64,000 nt of DNA from Ophioceras dolichostomum (lineage: Eukaryota; Ascomycota; Sordariomycetes; Magnaporthales; Ophioceraceae), in the NCBI GenBank assembly GCA_003049485.1, contig PYST01000126.1:36708-100707 (forward strand). Reading direction: 5' to 3'. Both the position numbers and the translations under genes were made by a program. This document shows, piece after piece, positions 45,037 to 56,487 of the stretch; position 1 is the stretch's first letter; each line of letters begins with the position of its first letter. The notes beneath the pieces are model-generated. The model made no database searches. It saw only the letters and a program-made list of their open reading frames with translations, and was not told the DNA's origin.

Positions 45037-47710
45037 TCATGGGACCAGATCTTCCTTAAGGTCCTCAAACTGGAGTCCACGTAACGCGTCCAGCTTGCGG
45101 GGAAACTTAGCCACCAGCTCCTCCCACTGGACCGGGTACTCCCCCTTCGCCCACTCCTCGAACTCATCTCTCAAGGGTTGGCCGGGTACGGCGTTGTACG
45201 TGTTGCGCAGCCTAGGTAAGTTAATGAGATGCAGGCCAGTCAGTCACTTTGCAACGCTCCAGAGATGAGAGATTATGTTGGGGAAACAACAGAGCAATCA
45301 GGGTAGAAGCAATAAAAACACAAATGCATAACACTCACATCGAGATATCAGGCGAATACCCAAGCGTCGCCGACATCCCCTGCAGCAGCTCCTTGACGGC
45401 GACCAGATTCCCATCGGCACCGACGGCGCCGCAGTACGCCGCCGCGACGCTGGGCGGGACCTCGACGTCCAGCCTCATCAGCTTCGCCCAGATCTCCCTG
45501 TGCCTGTCGTGGTGGAAGGCCATGCTCTGGCTCGCCCAGAAGACGGCGGCGAGCGAGCTGTACGTCGGCCCCGCCGGGCTGGCCTGTATCTCGCGCCAGA
45601 ACTCGAACGCCGTGGGCGCGTCCCCGACGGCCGTGTACGCGATCATCAGCGCGTTGTACAGCCTCGTGTTGGGCGTGATGGTGACGTCCATCCTGAGCAT
45701 GTTGTGCAGCGTCCTGAGCGAGTCCGAAAACGCGTCGGCCGCGTGCCTCCCCCACCTGATGTACGACTGCGCCAACGCCATCAGCGCCTCCACGTACACG
45801 TCGAGGTCCGGCCTGATCTCCGGGTTCGAGTGCGCGCGCATGTGGCCGAAGACGTGGACGGCCATGTCGGGCCGGCGGCGGCCGCGGAAGAAGCTGTCCA
45901 TGATCCTGACGCGGCTGGCGCGGTCCGTCTCGGGGAAGAACTGGCGCAGCAGCGAGTAGGCGTCCCAGACGCGGGCGGTGCTCTTGCTGGTCGCGACGGT
46001 GTACCGCACGAGGGCCTCCCGCACCATCTCCCGCTCCTTGATGCTGAAGTGCAGCGTGTGCAGCGACAGCGTGTCCATCAGCTCGTGCTGCTGGTCGTTC
46101 TCCAGGAAGTTAACGCACAGCGCCTTCACCGAGTCCGGCTCCAGCATGATCTGCTGCTCCTCGATCAGCGACAGCGCGTGCAGCAGCTTGTCGCGGTGGC
46201 CGGGCTCCCTCAGCGTGCACAGCGTCCGAAGGTACTTATTTGCCACGGTCTTGACAAGGTCGCGGACCGCGTCAAACTCGTCGCTGGCGTCGTGCCACTC
46301 TCTTTCAGGCTCGGCTTCTTGGATCTCGTCGCCCAAGGCAGCGTCCACACCGGCCTCTGCATCGGCCTCCGCGTCGGCGTGCTCTCGACCAAATCCGTCT
46401 TCGCCGTCCGCGACGCGGTACATTAAACGCTCAAACGCCTCGCGCGCACCGGTAAAGTCCCGAGAGTTTAGGCGGTAGTCAATTTGCAGCACGAACGTGG
46501 TCGCGACCGGAGCTACCTCGAACTCTATTTGGAACGCGTTCAAGAATCTTTCGGCCATCAAGGGGTCCTGCAGATCCGCCGCCGCCCGCAACAAGCTGTT
46601 CAGAGTGTGGACGTCGGGGTATGTTTCGTCGTCCTTGGCAAGCGTCCGCACGAGGTTCTTGATCTCGTCGATGCCCTGGCGTCGTGAGCAGACCGCCCAG
46701 CGCAGGATGACATCCCACAGATCTCTTGGGGGAGTTGGAGAGGCACACAGGTCCTGGAACACCTCGGATACCTTCTCCCTCCATTCCGGCCGAGCCCTCT
46801 CTAGCTTCAGGAGCTCTAAATAGGTAGCCGGCCGCGCAGCTAGCCGGTCACCATTCTCGAAGTGTTCCCACGCCCCTTTGCCGTTGCCCCTCGCGACGAA
46901 GTACCCGGTCACGATCTCCTGGGCCAGGGTCCCGTATTTTATGCCCACTTCCTTCATTTTCGCGAGCGTGTCCAGCAGCAGCTGCTGGTCCCCCTCGCCC
47001 TCGGCCGCAACAGCACGCAAGACAGCCATCCAGACCCGCAGGTCTGGGGCCTGCAGACCCCGGCTCTTCGAATACGAAAACAGCTCTTCCACGGCCTCGG
47101 CCTCGGCACCGTACTGGGCCAGCGCCGTGACGTACGGGCGAAAAGTCTCCCCGTGCCGATTTGGCTCTCGTCGGACCAGGAACTCCTTATAAATCGCTCT
47201 GCTGAGCTCCAGGTGATTCTCGGTTTCGTCGCCCCTGGGTATCCTCAATAGGGCCCTTTGCGCTTGGTGAATAGCCTTGTAGTCTAGGGCCCGCCGAACG
47301 TCCCTACGCCGGAAGACGCAGAGAGCACAGAAGGCCTGGAGCGAGTTGACCGGCTCTCGGGTCTTGCACTTGTGCCGAAAAAAATCAGTGAAGGCCTTGA
47401 CGAGCTCATCCACCGGAGGAGGCCGTTCGTCTTCGGCCTCGGTCGCCCTGAACTTAAGCAGAATCTCAAATCCGGGGGCGACATCCATCTCCTTGACCTC
47501 TCTCGGCGCTTTCTTGAAGACCCCTCCGAGAAAAGTCCTCCTGCTGCCCGGACAGCTCGAGATATAGGATGGCGCCAGCCGTGGCGCGCCGGGCCTCAAA
47601 TGTTGACGGCATATTATCAGCGGCAGCGGCAGCGGTGCCGGGACGTGGCGGGTGGCGGCTACGAGCCTCGGGCATGTGCGGCGGGCACTCCGGGCGAGCT
47701 GCGACCGCAT
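45037..47710 (-). CDS. mitochondrial PPR protein, CIA84-like
   Basis: Two exons, 45339-47710 and 45037-45211, with a GTGAGT..TAG intron of 127 bp, give 848 residues. The N-terminus is Arg- and Ala-rich without acids (MRSQLARSARRTCPRLVAA), a mitochondrial presequence. The rest is alpha-helical with pentatricopeptide-like units, for example at DVHTLNSLLRAAADLQDPL, DVYVEALMALAQSYIRWG and NTRLYNALMIAYTAVGDA. Length and layout resemble fungal CIA84, a complex I assembly factor that binds an intermediate of the membrane arm; general PPR proteins for mitochondrial RNA cannot be excluded. The Asp/Glu/Ala-rich segment near residues 440-465 (AEADAEAGVDAALGDEIQEA) is a disordered insert. It diverges from the DUF2462 gene. 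Family level (PPR, mitochondrial) is secure; the CIA84 name is from memory of the family. Confidence 0.8.
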
Positions 47711-48234
47711 GCTCGCGGCAAGAGGGGGAAGGAGAAAAGACTCAAGCTATGACAAGTGGCGTGGGCTGCTGTCGACAGGTTTGGTAAGCCATTGGACATC
47801 CAGTTTTGCGAATTGAAACAGAAAAACAGATTAGAAAAGCCGAAGTATCTGCCTGGACATTTTGGCACAATGTACTTCTCGATGCGACGCAACTGAGGGC
47901 ATTCATAACGAATGAATCGCGAGCTTCCAGTTCCGTGATCTCCATCGCCACATGGCCCAAGCTTTCCACATATTTTTCTCGATAACGATGCGCCAAGCTG
48001 GTCATGTGATCTTATCTGCCCCTCAAAGCTCCATTCTCGTGAGCATCACAGGAAAGTTTTGAATTTTTGGGTATCTTCAACCTGTTGATTTTGGGACTCT
48101 GTTCACCGCAAGTCTTCGCAAAGCCTTTTATTTCATTTCTTTCCTTCGGATTCAAGGGTCAGATCTCAACAGGCTACGAGTATTTCCCCTCTGCTTTGTT
48201 CCGAGACCTCTGCCACAATCACCTCAGACAAAAA
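47711..48234. promoter_or_regulatory. divergent promoter region, CIA84-like and DUF2462 genes
   Basis: The 524 bp between opposite start codons must hold both promoters. The side next to 48235 is T- and C-rich and has an upstream in-frame extension that lacks conservation, read here as 5' UTR. Confidence 0.5.
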
Positions 48235-48558
48235 ATGGCCCAGGGGGCGATCAAAAAGTCGGCCAAGACGGCGTCGGCGAGCAAGCCCAAGTCGAAGCCT
48301 GCCCCGACAACCAAGAAGGGGGCGCGCGTGGCCAAGCCGCAGAAGAGCTCCAAGGGCTCCAAGGCGGACAAGCTCGTCAAGAAGTTCTCGTCGGGACTCA
48401 TCGGCCAGACGGAGAGGCTCCTTGGTGAGCGGGCCGGCCATCTTGAGCTCATCGGCAAAGGCAGGACCAAGAAGGACTCCTCGGCCGCCGCCGCCGCAGG
48501 TGGCAAGAAGAAGAAGGCCGGGACCACAAGCGGCGGCGGCTCTCGGAAGTTTGGCTGA
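48235..48558 (+). CDS. small basic DUF2462 (UPF0390) protein
   Basis: 107 residues, very rich in Lys, Ala and Ser. The start MAQGAIKK and the following RVAKPQK motif and KADKLVKKFSSGLIGQTERLL helix fit the eukaryotic DUF2462/UPF0390 family (Leydig cell tumour 10 kDa protein homologue), which is small, nuclear or nucleolar and of unclear function. The frame is open a further 56 codons upstream, but MAQG is the family start and follows an A-rich context (ACAAAAAATGG). The tail is Lys/Gly-rich and probably disordered. It shares a divergent promoter region with the mitochondrial PPR gene. Confidence 0.85.
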   Translation: MAQGAIKKSAKTASASKPKSKPAPTTKKGARVAKPQKSSKGSKADKLVKKFSSGLIGQTERLLGERAGHLELIGKGRTKKDSSAAAAAGGKKKKAGTTSGGGSRKFG

Positions 48559-49862
48559 AAGGCGGCTCCCCCGGCCTGCGTCGCTCGGATGCACGCAGAC
48601 CGTCACTGGCTTGCTTACTGCCGGCTTGGTTGCCTAAATACCTCAGAGGAGGGGCAGTTTGGCTTTGGATTCACCCACCGAATTCAGAACGCTGGCTGGC
48701 GCGAGGTAAGCTCGATGAGTCACAAGTCGCTTACTTGCTCCCTGCTTGGTTAGTTCTTAAAGTTAACGTCCGATTACGGCAGGTTGACTTGGAAATAAGA
48801 TAAGCAACTGCAAGGACCCTCAGAGCACCGTGCTGGAGCAACACGGTGTCCACTGCGTCGTACCAAGAAGCCTTGCCAATGGCCTGTGAGACGGAACCTA
48901 AGACCACAAGGCGAGCAAGCCTCGCTAAGCTCTTCCAAGGAACGGCAGCCGACTCAGGCGGTTCTTTTTGGCCGAGAACGCCATCGGGGACAGTCTTCTC
49001 TCGCGGGGCTTATCTACGAGCTCTGCTTCCGCAGACGGGATGCCTTCGAAAGCCCCTCATTCGCGCTCCCCAGCGACACGTGGCAGACCGAGTCAAACCC
49101 CGTCAGAATATGACCCTTCCAACTTCCGAGCTCGAGGACGACACGAATCTTTCTGGGCGGACGATTTCACTCTCTGCGGTGGCGATGGTATAGGTGGTTG
49201 CGGGAGAAGTGCTCCATCTCAGGGGGAAGCAGGGGAGAAACAGGACTCATTCAGGGGGAGCTTGCGGGTGGGCGGGAATCGGCGCAGCGCCAGGTTTGGA
49301 CAGCTCGTTCACTCTTCTCGAGAAGACATTCACATCCAACCACCTTATCCACACGTCGTCTTTCCACCATTTCACGTTCGCAACCGAGTGAATCTACCAT
49401 CCAATGGCCTGCCCGTCGAGTCGAGGGGGTGGCCCCCTAATCCGCGGTGCCAAGTTCGCCCGGGACACAAAAGCTCACCCCGCTGTCGGGGGTACGTACC
49501 GAGTGGAGAGCTTGCCCAATTGGGAAATCTGGAGGGCGTCCCATTGGCTGAGCGGCCCGAGGATGACCAACTGGAAACGAAATGGACAGCTACCGACTGG
49601 GTAAGCTCCCATTGACCAAGGCAGCCAGCCCTTGGGTCAAGCCAGCTTCCCAATACAAAAGGCTGATGCCCCTCTTTCTCCTTTTGTTTTTTTTGTGCGG
49701 ATATGTTTCTGAATGTAGCTTCCAGAGCTTTCCCTTTCTTCCTCTTCCCAGGGAAGCACCCGAGCGACAGACCCAGCGAGAGCTGCTTCTGCCCCTATTT
49801 CGTCTCTTTTCCCTTCCATACTATTCTCCCTTAAAGGGAAAGACAAAATAATAATAATCAAA
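48559..49862. other. intergenic, no gene recognised
   Basis: 3' flank of the DUF2462 gene and promoter of the methyltransferase gene. Frames of up to 215 residues on the plus strand have no motif and unlikely composition. A CT-rich tract at about 49670-49830 directly upstream of the methyltransferase ATG is probably its 5' leader. Confidence 0.55.
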
Positions 49863-51030
49863 ATGGCTACTCCCACTCCCACATACACAGAAGTCTTCTG
49901 GGGTTTCGTCGGCCCCTGGATTTTCATGTCCCAGTCCCTCTCCTACCTCCCGTCCACGATCGTCCGCCTCGCGCGCTCCGGCTCATTCTCGACGCTCCTC
50001 CGCCCATCGGCCTTACAAGACGCCTGGTTCTCCGACTTCTGGGCCTGGGCGGGCCCTCAGGTCCGCGACGGCGCCTCGAGGCGCGTCGTGCCCCTCCTAC
50101 ACGGCCGCGTCCACGCGGGCCAGCCCACATCCGACGAAGCGGCGCCGCCTCACCACCCGCCCATCTCGGGAACCGTGCTGGAGGTCGGCGCCGGAAGCGG
50201 CATGTGGGTGCACTTGTTCGCCCCCGGCGCGCTCGACGAGTACGCCGCCGCCGCAGCTGCTGCTGCTGCTTCTTCTTCCTCAGGCGCCTTGACCAACGGC
50301 ACCGGCTCCGGCACCGGCTCCGACGACAACAGCAGCGCGGGAGAAACACAGCTCCGCCACCGCAGCGGCGCCGACGCTAGCGCAGTAGCAGCCATCCGCC
50401 GCGTCATCGGCGTAGAGCCCAACACAGGCGCGCACGCCGCCCTCCGCGCCGCCGCCGACCGCGCGGGCCTCAGCGACGTCTACGAGATCGTCCCCGCCGG
50501 CATCGAGTCGCTCGCGGCCACGGGCGCCGTGGCGCGCGGCGAGGTGGACTGCATCGTGTCGATACTGTGCCTCTGTAGCATCCCGGACCAGGAGCGCAAC
50601 ATCCGCGAGCTGTACGGGTACCTGAGGCCGGGAGGGCGGTGGTACGCGTACGAGCACGTCAGGTGCGATAGCTGTCGGACTATGGTTTGGTATCAAGGTA
50701 TGCCTTCCTGTTTTCTCTCTTTATTATTTTTTTCTCTCTTTTTTTAAATTCCCCATGTTTCTCCCCCGCCTCCCACCCTCTCCGTCTCTATGGCACTCTT
50801 ATCTCCGCCTCGAAAGCAAGCTCTGGTCCGCTCACTGCCTTTTCCCTCCTACTTCGGCAGCACTCGTGAATCTCTTCTGGCCACGAATGCTGGGCGGCTG
50901 CCAGCTTCGCAGAGAAACTGGGAAGGTTCTTCGCAATGCTGGGCCATGGTCAGACGTGGATCTGGGACAGCCCCAGGACGAGCCTTGGTATCAGACCGTT
51001 CCGCACATTCTAGGAATCTTGACCAAGTGA
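49863..51030 (+). CDS. METTL7-like class I methyltransferase
   Basis: Exons 49863-50697 and 50861-51030 (intron GTATGC..CAG, 163 bp) give 334 residues. A hydrophobic N-terminal segment (about 11-37, VFWGFVGPWIFMSQSLSYL) suggests a membrane anchor, as in METTL7 proteins of the ER and lipid droplets. SAM-binding motif I is VLEVGAGSGMW (105-115); motif II ends IGVEPN; later come VDCIVSILCLCSIPD, LRPGGRWYAYEHVR and, in exon 2, NLFWPRMLGGCQLRRET, which matches the family C-terminus. Between motifs I and II is an Ala-, Ser- and Gly-rich insertion of about 50 residues (near 125-175) that the core fold does not need. Mammalian METTL7 enzymes methylate thiols; the fungal substrate is unknown. The start has an A-rich context (AATCAAAATGG). 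Confidence 0.85.
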
Positions 51031-51713
51031 GTGAGAAGCAGCACCAGGGGGCGTCGTTCTCTACTCGATATGTATCAGAGCGCTCGGGGTGGAACGCGAA
51101 GCTACTTCATGGTACCGGCAAGATAGATTTGGTTCGGTTTTGGGGGAGGCACTCGGGAGTCCCCTTACGACTTGCAAGGAACGATACTTTCTGTTATTCT
51201 TTTCATTTCTTACATCTTCTTTTCGTCTTGTCTGTCCTCGACTTTTCCTATAACACCACCATTTTAGATCTGCGATTGCTCAATGCGCGAGAAATCACTT
51301 TTTGATTGATTGATTGACGATGAACTACCTGATGGGCCTACTTACTCATTTTGGGGATCGATCGAACGAGCGAGCGCCCGGCGAGGAAAATGCAACTTGC
51401 AGTCACCAAGCCCAACTACTACCACTCCTCCCCGACGCCGCTGGCTCTCCATCAGTCTCGCCCCAGAGAAAAAGAAAAATTATTGGGGAAGAGATAGACC
51501 ATTCCGTTGATCCCAACGCTCAGTCAGGCACCCATGAAATGAACGCCTCAAGATGAAAAACCATACTCCTTACCTTCGGCGAAAAAGAAAGTTCGCCAAC
51601 CACAGCACGCTCGCCAAATTTTCAGACCAACAAACTAGAAGAAGCGCTTAAAAACGGCGACCAGGAGACCGAAGGAGCTCTGCGTCGTCTTCTATGCGCT
51701 GTGAGGGAAGACC
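51031..51713. other. intergenic between convergent genes
   Basis: 3' flanks of the methyltransferase (+) and zinc-knuckle (-) genes. No credible frame or RNA gene. Confidence 0.6.
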
Positions 51714-53829
51714 CTACCAGTGAGAGGCCGGGACTGAGGCCGAGAAGTTCCAGTTGTTGTCACCGGCAGTCATCCAAGATTGATCACCTCCGGCGCCGCT
51801 GGCGGTACCATTGCCATCACCAGTTCCGAAACCGCCGTCGCCATCAGTAGTTCCGAAACCACCGTTGCCATCGGTAGTGCCGAAACCGCCGTCGCCAGCA
51901 GGAGTGCCGAGGGCATCGTCCTCCGACACAAGATGCTTCTTGCACCGGACTTTGGTGTGGCCCATCTCCTGGCAGTTGGAGCACTTGACGCGAGAGTCTG
52001 GATCCAGTCGATTGGTTAGCCGCTCAGTCGCTTCCTGATAGATCCAAGTTCCAAGGTAGACACCACTTACAGTCACGGGGCGTGGGGCAGGTTCGAGAAT
52101 CGTGACCGAACTCATCACAGTTGCGGCACTGCACCTTGTCCATGTTGCGCGGCTTGTCGCACTCAGCAGCCTTGTGGCCCTCCTCACCACAGTTGCGGCA
52201 ACCACGATCACCGCCGCCCTTGGGACACTCGCGGCTGAAGTGGCCAACTAAAAACCAGGAGTAGTGTTAGTGCTGACTCTATGTCTTTGATTTGAGTTGA
52301 CTTCGCTAGGCCGGGTCGGGGATACTCACGCTCGCCACACTTACGGCACTCCATGTCAGGAGGGCAGACACGGGGCTCCTCGCCTGTTGGGTGTTGATGT
52401 CAGCAATTTAAATCAATCCAAGTCCAGCATGTGCTGGGAGGGATGTGTATGATAGGGAAAGACTTACACTCTTTGGAGTTGTGTCCGGACTTGCTATGGG
52501 ATTGTTAGTATTGAGTTCCATCATCACTATCGCCATAAGAAGTGGGAAGAGGAGCTAAAGAGGGGCTGAGTCTGAACATACCCGCAGTTCTTGCAAGCAA
52601 ACTTGTCGATCCGGGGAGTGGGACAATCGCGGACACGATGACCGGTCTCGCCGCAGTTGTAGCACGAGATGACGATCTGCTGCTTCTCGATCTTTTCCTG
52701 CGGGCATTCCTTGGACATGTGGCCAACCTCGTCACAGTTGCGGCAGCGAGGAATGAAGCTAGGGACCGAGTCTCCAGCATCGGCAAGGCGCTCAAGGTTC
52801 TCGGCAGCATCCTTGGGCCAGGCCTCGCGCTCCTTGGGGCGGTTGCACTTGCCGCTCAGGCGGTACGACACGAGGTACTTCTTGCCGCGGTTTCCCTGAA
52901 GATCCATGAACGTGAAATCACCGCTAGTGGTCTCCTTCTGCATGCCAATGAGATACAGACCGATGTTCTCCTTGCGGAAAAGCTCCTCGAGCTGGACGTA
53001 CGTGATGTCCGGGTTGGCCTTGACATAGGCCAGGAGGTTGTTCTTGGCGTCGAACACATCGCGCTCGGAGACAGCCTCCTGAATCAGACGCAGGGCCTCG
53101 GCGGGCTCGATGTCAGGGACACCGCTGAGGTCAAGCTTGCGAGGATTCTCGCACTCGACGACGGAATGTCCTAACGAAGACGTCACGTCACGAAGTGGTC
53201 AGATGAAAACGGGCAGCGAATACTGGTGTGAGAATACAAGAGACTAAGGCTTACCAATCTCGTGGCAGTTCTGGCACGTCGTCGGCGGCGGGGTGGGACA
53301 CTCCTTGGCGAAGTGGCCCTCGCCGTTGCAAAGGCGGCACACCATAGCCGGCTTGTCCGGGCACTCTCGAGCCATGTGGCCCTCCTGGTTGCAGGCGCGG
53401 CAAACCATGGGAGGGCGAGGCTGGGTGCAATCGGCCTTGTTGTGACTAGGAAAGAAGACGGGGGCGGCTCCGGTTGGTCGTCCGCACAAATACAGGTGGC
53501 GATGGGCTCAAAGCAGTCACTTACCCAACCTCTCCGCAGTTGAAGCAGGCACGGTCGCCTCCACCACCATAGCCTCCATCAGCGCCAGCAGCGGAGTCCA
53601 TGCCGGCATCACCGCCACCGAAATCGTTTCCGGAGTTGTTGTCAAAGCCCTCGCCGCCGTTGCTAACGAAACCATTGCCGGCGTCGTTGGAGGCAGTGTT
53701 GGTATTGTTCCAGTTACCAGCACCACCAGCCTTGCTGCCATTGAAATCGTTGGTAGAGGGTCCAGCGTCGCCCTCCCATCCGCCGCCGCCGCCGCCGCCG
53801 CTGCCGGAGTTGTTCGCGTTCCAGGACAT
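51714..53829 (-). CDS. CCHC zinc-knuckle nucleic-acid-binding protein, 11 knuckles
   Basis: Seven exons on the minus strand: 53525-53829, 53255-53445, 52582-53170, 52468-52493, 52330-52383, 52071-52247 and 51714-51997; 541 residues. All six introns are 73-88 bp with GT..AG ends. Eleven CX2CX4HX4C knuckles are present: four in the first half (CFNCGEVGHNKADC to CQNCHEIGHSVVEC), then a region of about 130 residues without knuckles (near 170-300), then seven more, ending CSNCQEMGHTKVRC. The N-terminus is Gly/Asn/Ser-rich; the C-terminus has three copies of a DGGFGTTDG-like repeat. The family (CNBP, Gis2, Byr3) binds single-stranded DNA or RNA and acts in translation and mRNA control; other annotations of fungal homologues as splicing factors are not supported by a domain here. 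The 26-base fourth exon and several introns lie inside knuckles. A 5' UTR intron at about 53862-54413 is likely. Confidence 0.93.
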
Positions 53830-55201
53830 TTTGCTGGTTGTCGTCCCGAAGAGGTTGATGTCTAGGTAGGTATGTTCAAGTTAGCATCCGATAGTTCAAA
53901 ATGTAGATCGAGATCCCGTATGGCAACTGCACGATGTGAAGAGATGGCAAAATTCGTAGTAAGGTGGATTTGCTAGGTGTCATTGGAAGGGGAAAGAGGG
54001 ATTGCGATGCCCAACTGGTGTGATAGATGGACGATGAGACCACCCGAAACAACGCGCTCTTTTTTCTTCCTGTTACAAGATCACAATGATCTTGCTTGAA
54101 CCGCGGGATTGAGCGTGCTGGATCAAGGAAAGATGAAGGAGTGATATGAGTACAATGAGTGCGCTGGTTGTGGGAGGTCGAGAGAACGAGCGAGCACGAG
54201 GAAAAGAATGATGGTGGTGTCGGTAGGCGCGGGATCGCTCAAACAGGTCCAGAGCGGAAAGTTTTTTTGCACCGCGTGACCGGGCAAGAAGCTCGGAAAA
54301 CAATCAGGATGGTGAAATGAAGGGAATGGTGTGTGATGGGAGAGAATGAGCTCCGCGGTGACGGGTGTTTGCGGGACAGAGGGGAGGCCGGCAAGCAGAC
54401 TGGGGGCACTTACGGTCGTTGGGCTGAAAGCAATTAGTCGAGGGCCTTCGAGGTAGAAGGCAGAAGAATCTGCAGGAAATGAAATCTGCTGAGAAGGTGG
54501 CCGGATGTGGTGGTGTACAGCAACCCGGTGCCTTCTGAAGTGGTGATGGGTGTATGGTGAAGGAAGTCGAGGATGGTGGAGGAGAGCGCTGCGGAAGGAA
54601 ATTTTTTTTCAAGCATCAGAGACGCGCCCAATTTCGCGACGCGCAGCTGCCACGGTGACGACACCGTTTGTTTTGATAGGGAAGGTGAAGTTTGAGACGA
54701 GGTGGAAGCTACGACGTGCCATGCCGGCCTCACATTTCAGGCAAGAGCCGTCGTTGATTCAACTGAGTACACCCACCTTCCACTAGTAGATGTTTACAAC
54801 CCCGGACTACGTCATCTCGACCTCATTTCAACACTTGACCTGTCAGATCGGATTGATGTCTGTCTCCCGGCGGTGTTGAGGGCCGAACAGCGAGGGCGGC
54901 TCTGCCCCCTGAAATAGCCGAGCAGTCGCACCAAACGAGCACCCTTTCTTCTACACGGGTTATCAACCCTGCCGAGAGCCTATGCTGGAGAAGGTCATTA
55001 TGGAGCTTGGGAAAGCACCAGGGAGGAATCCAAGATTTCAGTCCTGGATTTTCACCATTGAGGTTATGTACTAGAATAGGTACCTAAATATTTACACTCA
55101 AAAGCAAAAAGAACCATAGCCGGAAAACACAGTCGGGGCACCTGCCGAAGGACAAGCGTAGTGACATCCTTCCAAGCCCTGGACAGCTGGAGGTGGCTGC
55201 G
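53830..55201. other. 5' leader of the zinc-knuckle gene and 3' flank of the lyase gene
   Basis: On the minus strand, GTAAGT begins at 54413 and CCTAG ends at 53862, 33 bp before the ATG; together they mark a likely 552-bp 5' UTR intron. No protein-coding gene was recognised between 54420 and 55201. Confidence 0.5.
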
Positions 55202-56487
55202 TTACAACTTGCTGTTCGTGCTCGTAGTCTTGCCGATTCCGGCGATAGCATCGACGGTCGCAGGCACGTCAGCAACGCCGATGTGGCCCACGAGCGCCGT
55301 CTTGTACGAGCTCAGCTTGATCAGGGCCGCCAAACTGGTGAGCGGGGTGACGGTGCCGGAGCCCGAGGCGCGGTTCCACTCGCAGACGAAGCCGAGCGGG
55401 GACGAGCAGGACTGGGCGTTGGCGACGGTGTTGACAGCGAAGATGTTGCCGCCGAGGGTGGACGACGCGCCCGTTACGGGAGTAGTGACCGCGTCGAAGT
55501 AGTTGCCCTCGAGCAGGGCCCAGGTGTTGCCGCCAACGTCGAAGGCGTGGCGGCCTACGTTCTGGAAGTAGTTGTTGACGGCGTGGAACAGGTTCTCCGA
55601 GCTGGTGGTGGAGGTGGTGCCCAGGTGCGGGGCGCGGCCGGACATGTCGCGAAGCCAGTTGCCGGAGAAGGGGTAGAAGTCCTTTTCGCCGATCAGCAGC
55701 AGCGTCCAGTAGTTCTCGCCGTTGCAGCCGGCGGACCAGGTCGTCACGCCGTCGAACTTGCCGCTGGAGATGGTGACGTGGCCGGCCGCGCCCCCAGCCA
55801 GACACGATTATCTGGCGGCCGATGGGCGAGAACTTGCAGCATCCGATCCAAACTTTGTCGGTGTCGCCCAGCGTGATGGCGTCGCCGCCCCACACGTACT
55901 GCTGGTTGAACTCGGTGGGGTGAATGTTCTGTGATGGTGAGTTGCTGTTTCCGCCGCGGATGCGCAACCCCTTGCCGACGAAGCTGCCCTTCGCGCCCAC
56001 GCCGACGATGCTCTTATCAGGGCTCACGTCGATTGGCATCCTGGGCGAGTTGTAGTTAGTGCAAGAGATCCACGTGCCGATGGTGCAGGTGTCCTGGATC
56101 CAGGCTGACCTCTTAGACGTGCCGCTGCGGCACTTCGTCGTTCGGTCGTCGCTGCAGCACTGGCCCGTGGTGGAACCCTCACTGGAGCGGAAGTCCCACG
56201 CCCGGTCGATCACGATCACGCGCGCTGTGCTGTGTGTGAGCCATGTCTTGAGCCTGTCGTCGTTGTCAGCAAAGTCGGACTGTATGGAAGGGACGGCTCA
56301 GCCAAGACACTGAGACGGCCCAATACGAGGACCCGGGTTCGAGGACGCCTCACTCAGAGAGACGACTCGGGTACGCTGGCGCGGCACTGCCCCCACCTGT
56401 TGTGCCCGATGCGATGCCAAATGCTGTGCCTTGCACCTGGGCTGTTGTCGCAGAGACGACCGCGGAGAGCAGGATGAGCTTCTGCAT
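55202..56487 (-). pseudogene. PL1 pectin lyase gene, frameshifted and degenerate
   Basis: The gene encodes a secreted pectin lyase of polysaccharide lyase family 1, which cleaves methylated pectin by beta-elimination. Exon 1 (56354-56487) has a signal peptide (MQKLILLSAVVSATTA) and GTTGGGSAAPAYPS; a 100-bp intron (GTGAGG..CAG) leads to exon 2 (55202-56253). The first part reads to VSGWG (residue 198), then the frame breaks at a run of five C on the plus strand (55791-55795): one base more than the family frame needs. In the next frame the rest follows cleanly (WSAGCNGENYWTLL, FYPFSGNW, SGRAPHLGT) to a stop at 55202. Without the extra base the length would be 394, normal for the family. In addition the WIDH active-site motif reads WIGC (180-183), and the preceding strand (NSNSPSQNIHPTEF) is altered. 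A base-calling error may explain the frameshift but not easily the other changes. Confidence 0.8.

Noticed and set aside
56330..56350. GGGTTCGAGGAC resembling a tRNA T-arm (B box)
   Set aside because: No matching anticodon or acceptor arms nearby, and the site lies in the intron and exon edge of the pectin lyase gene.
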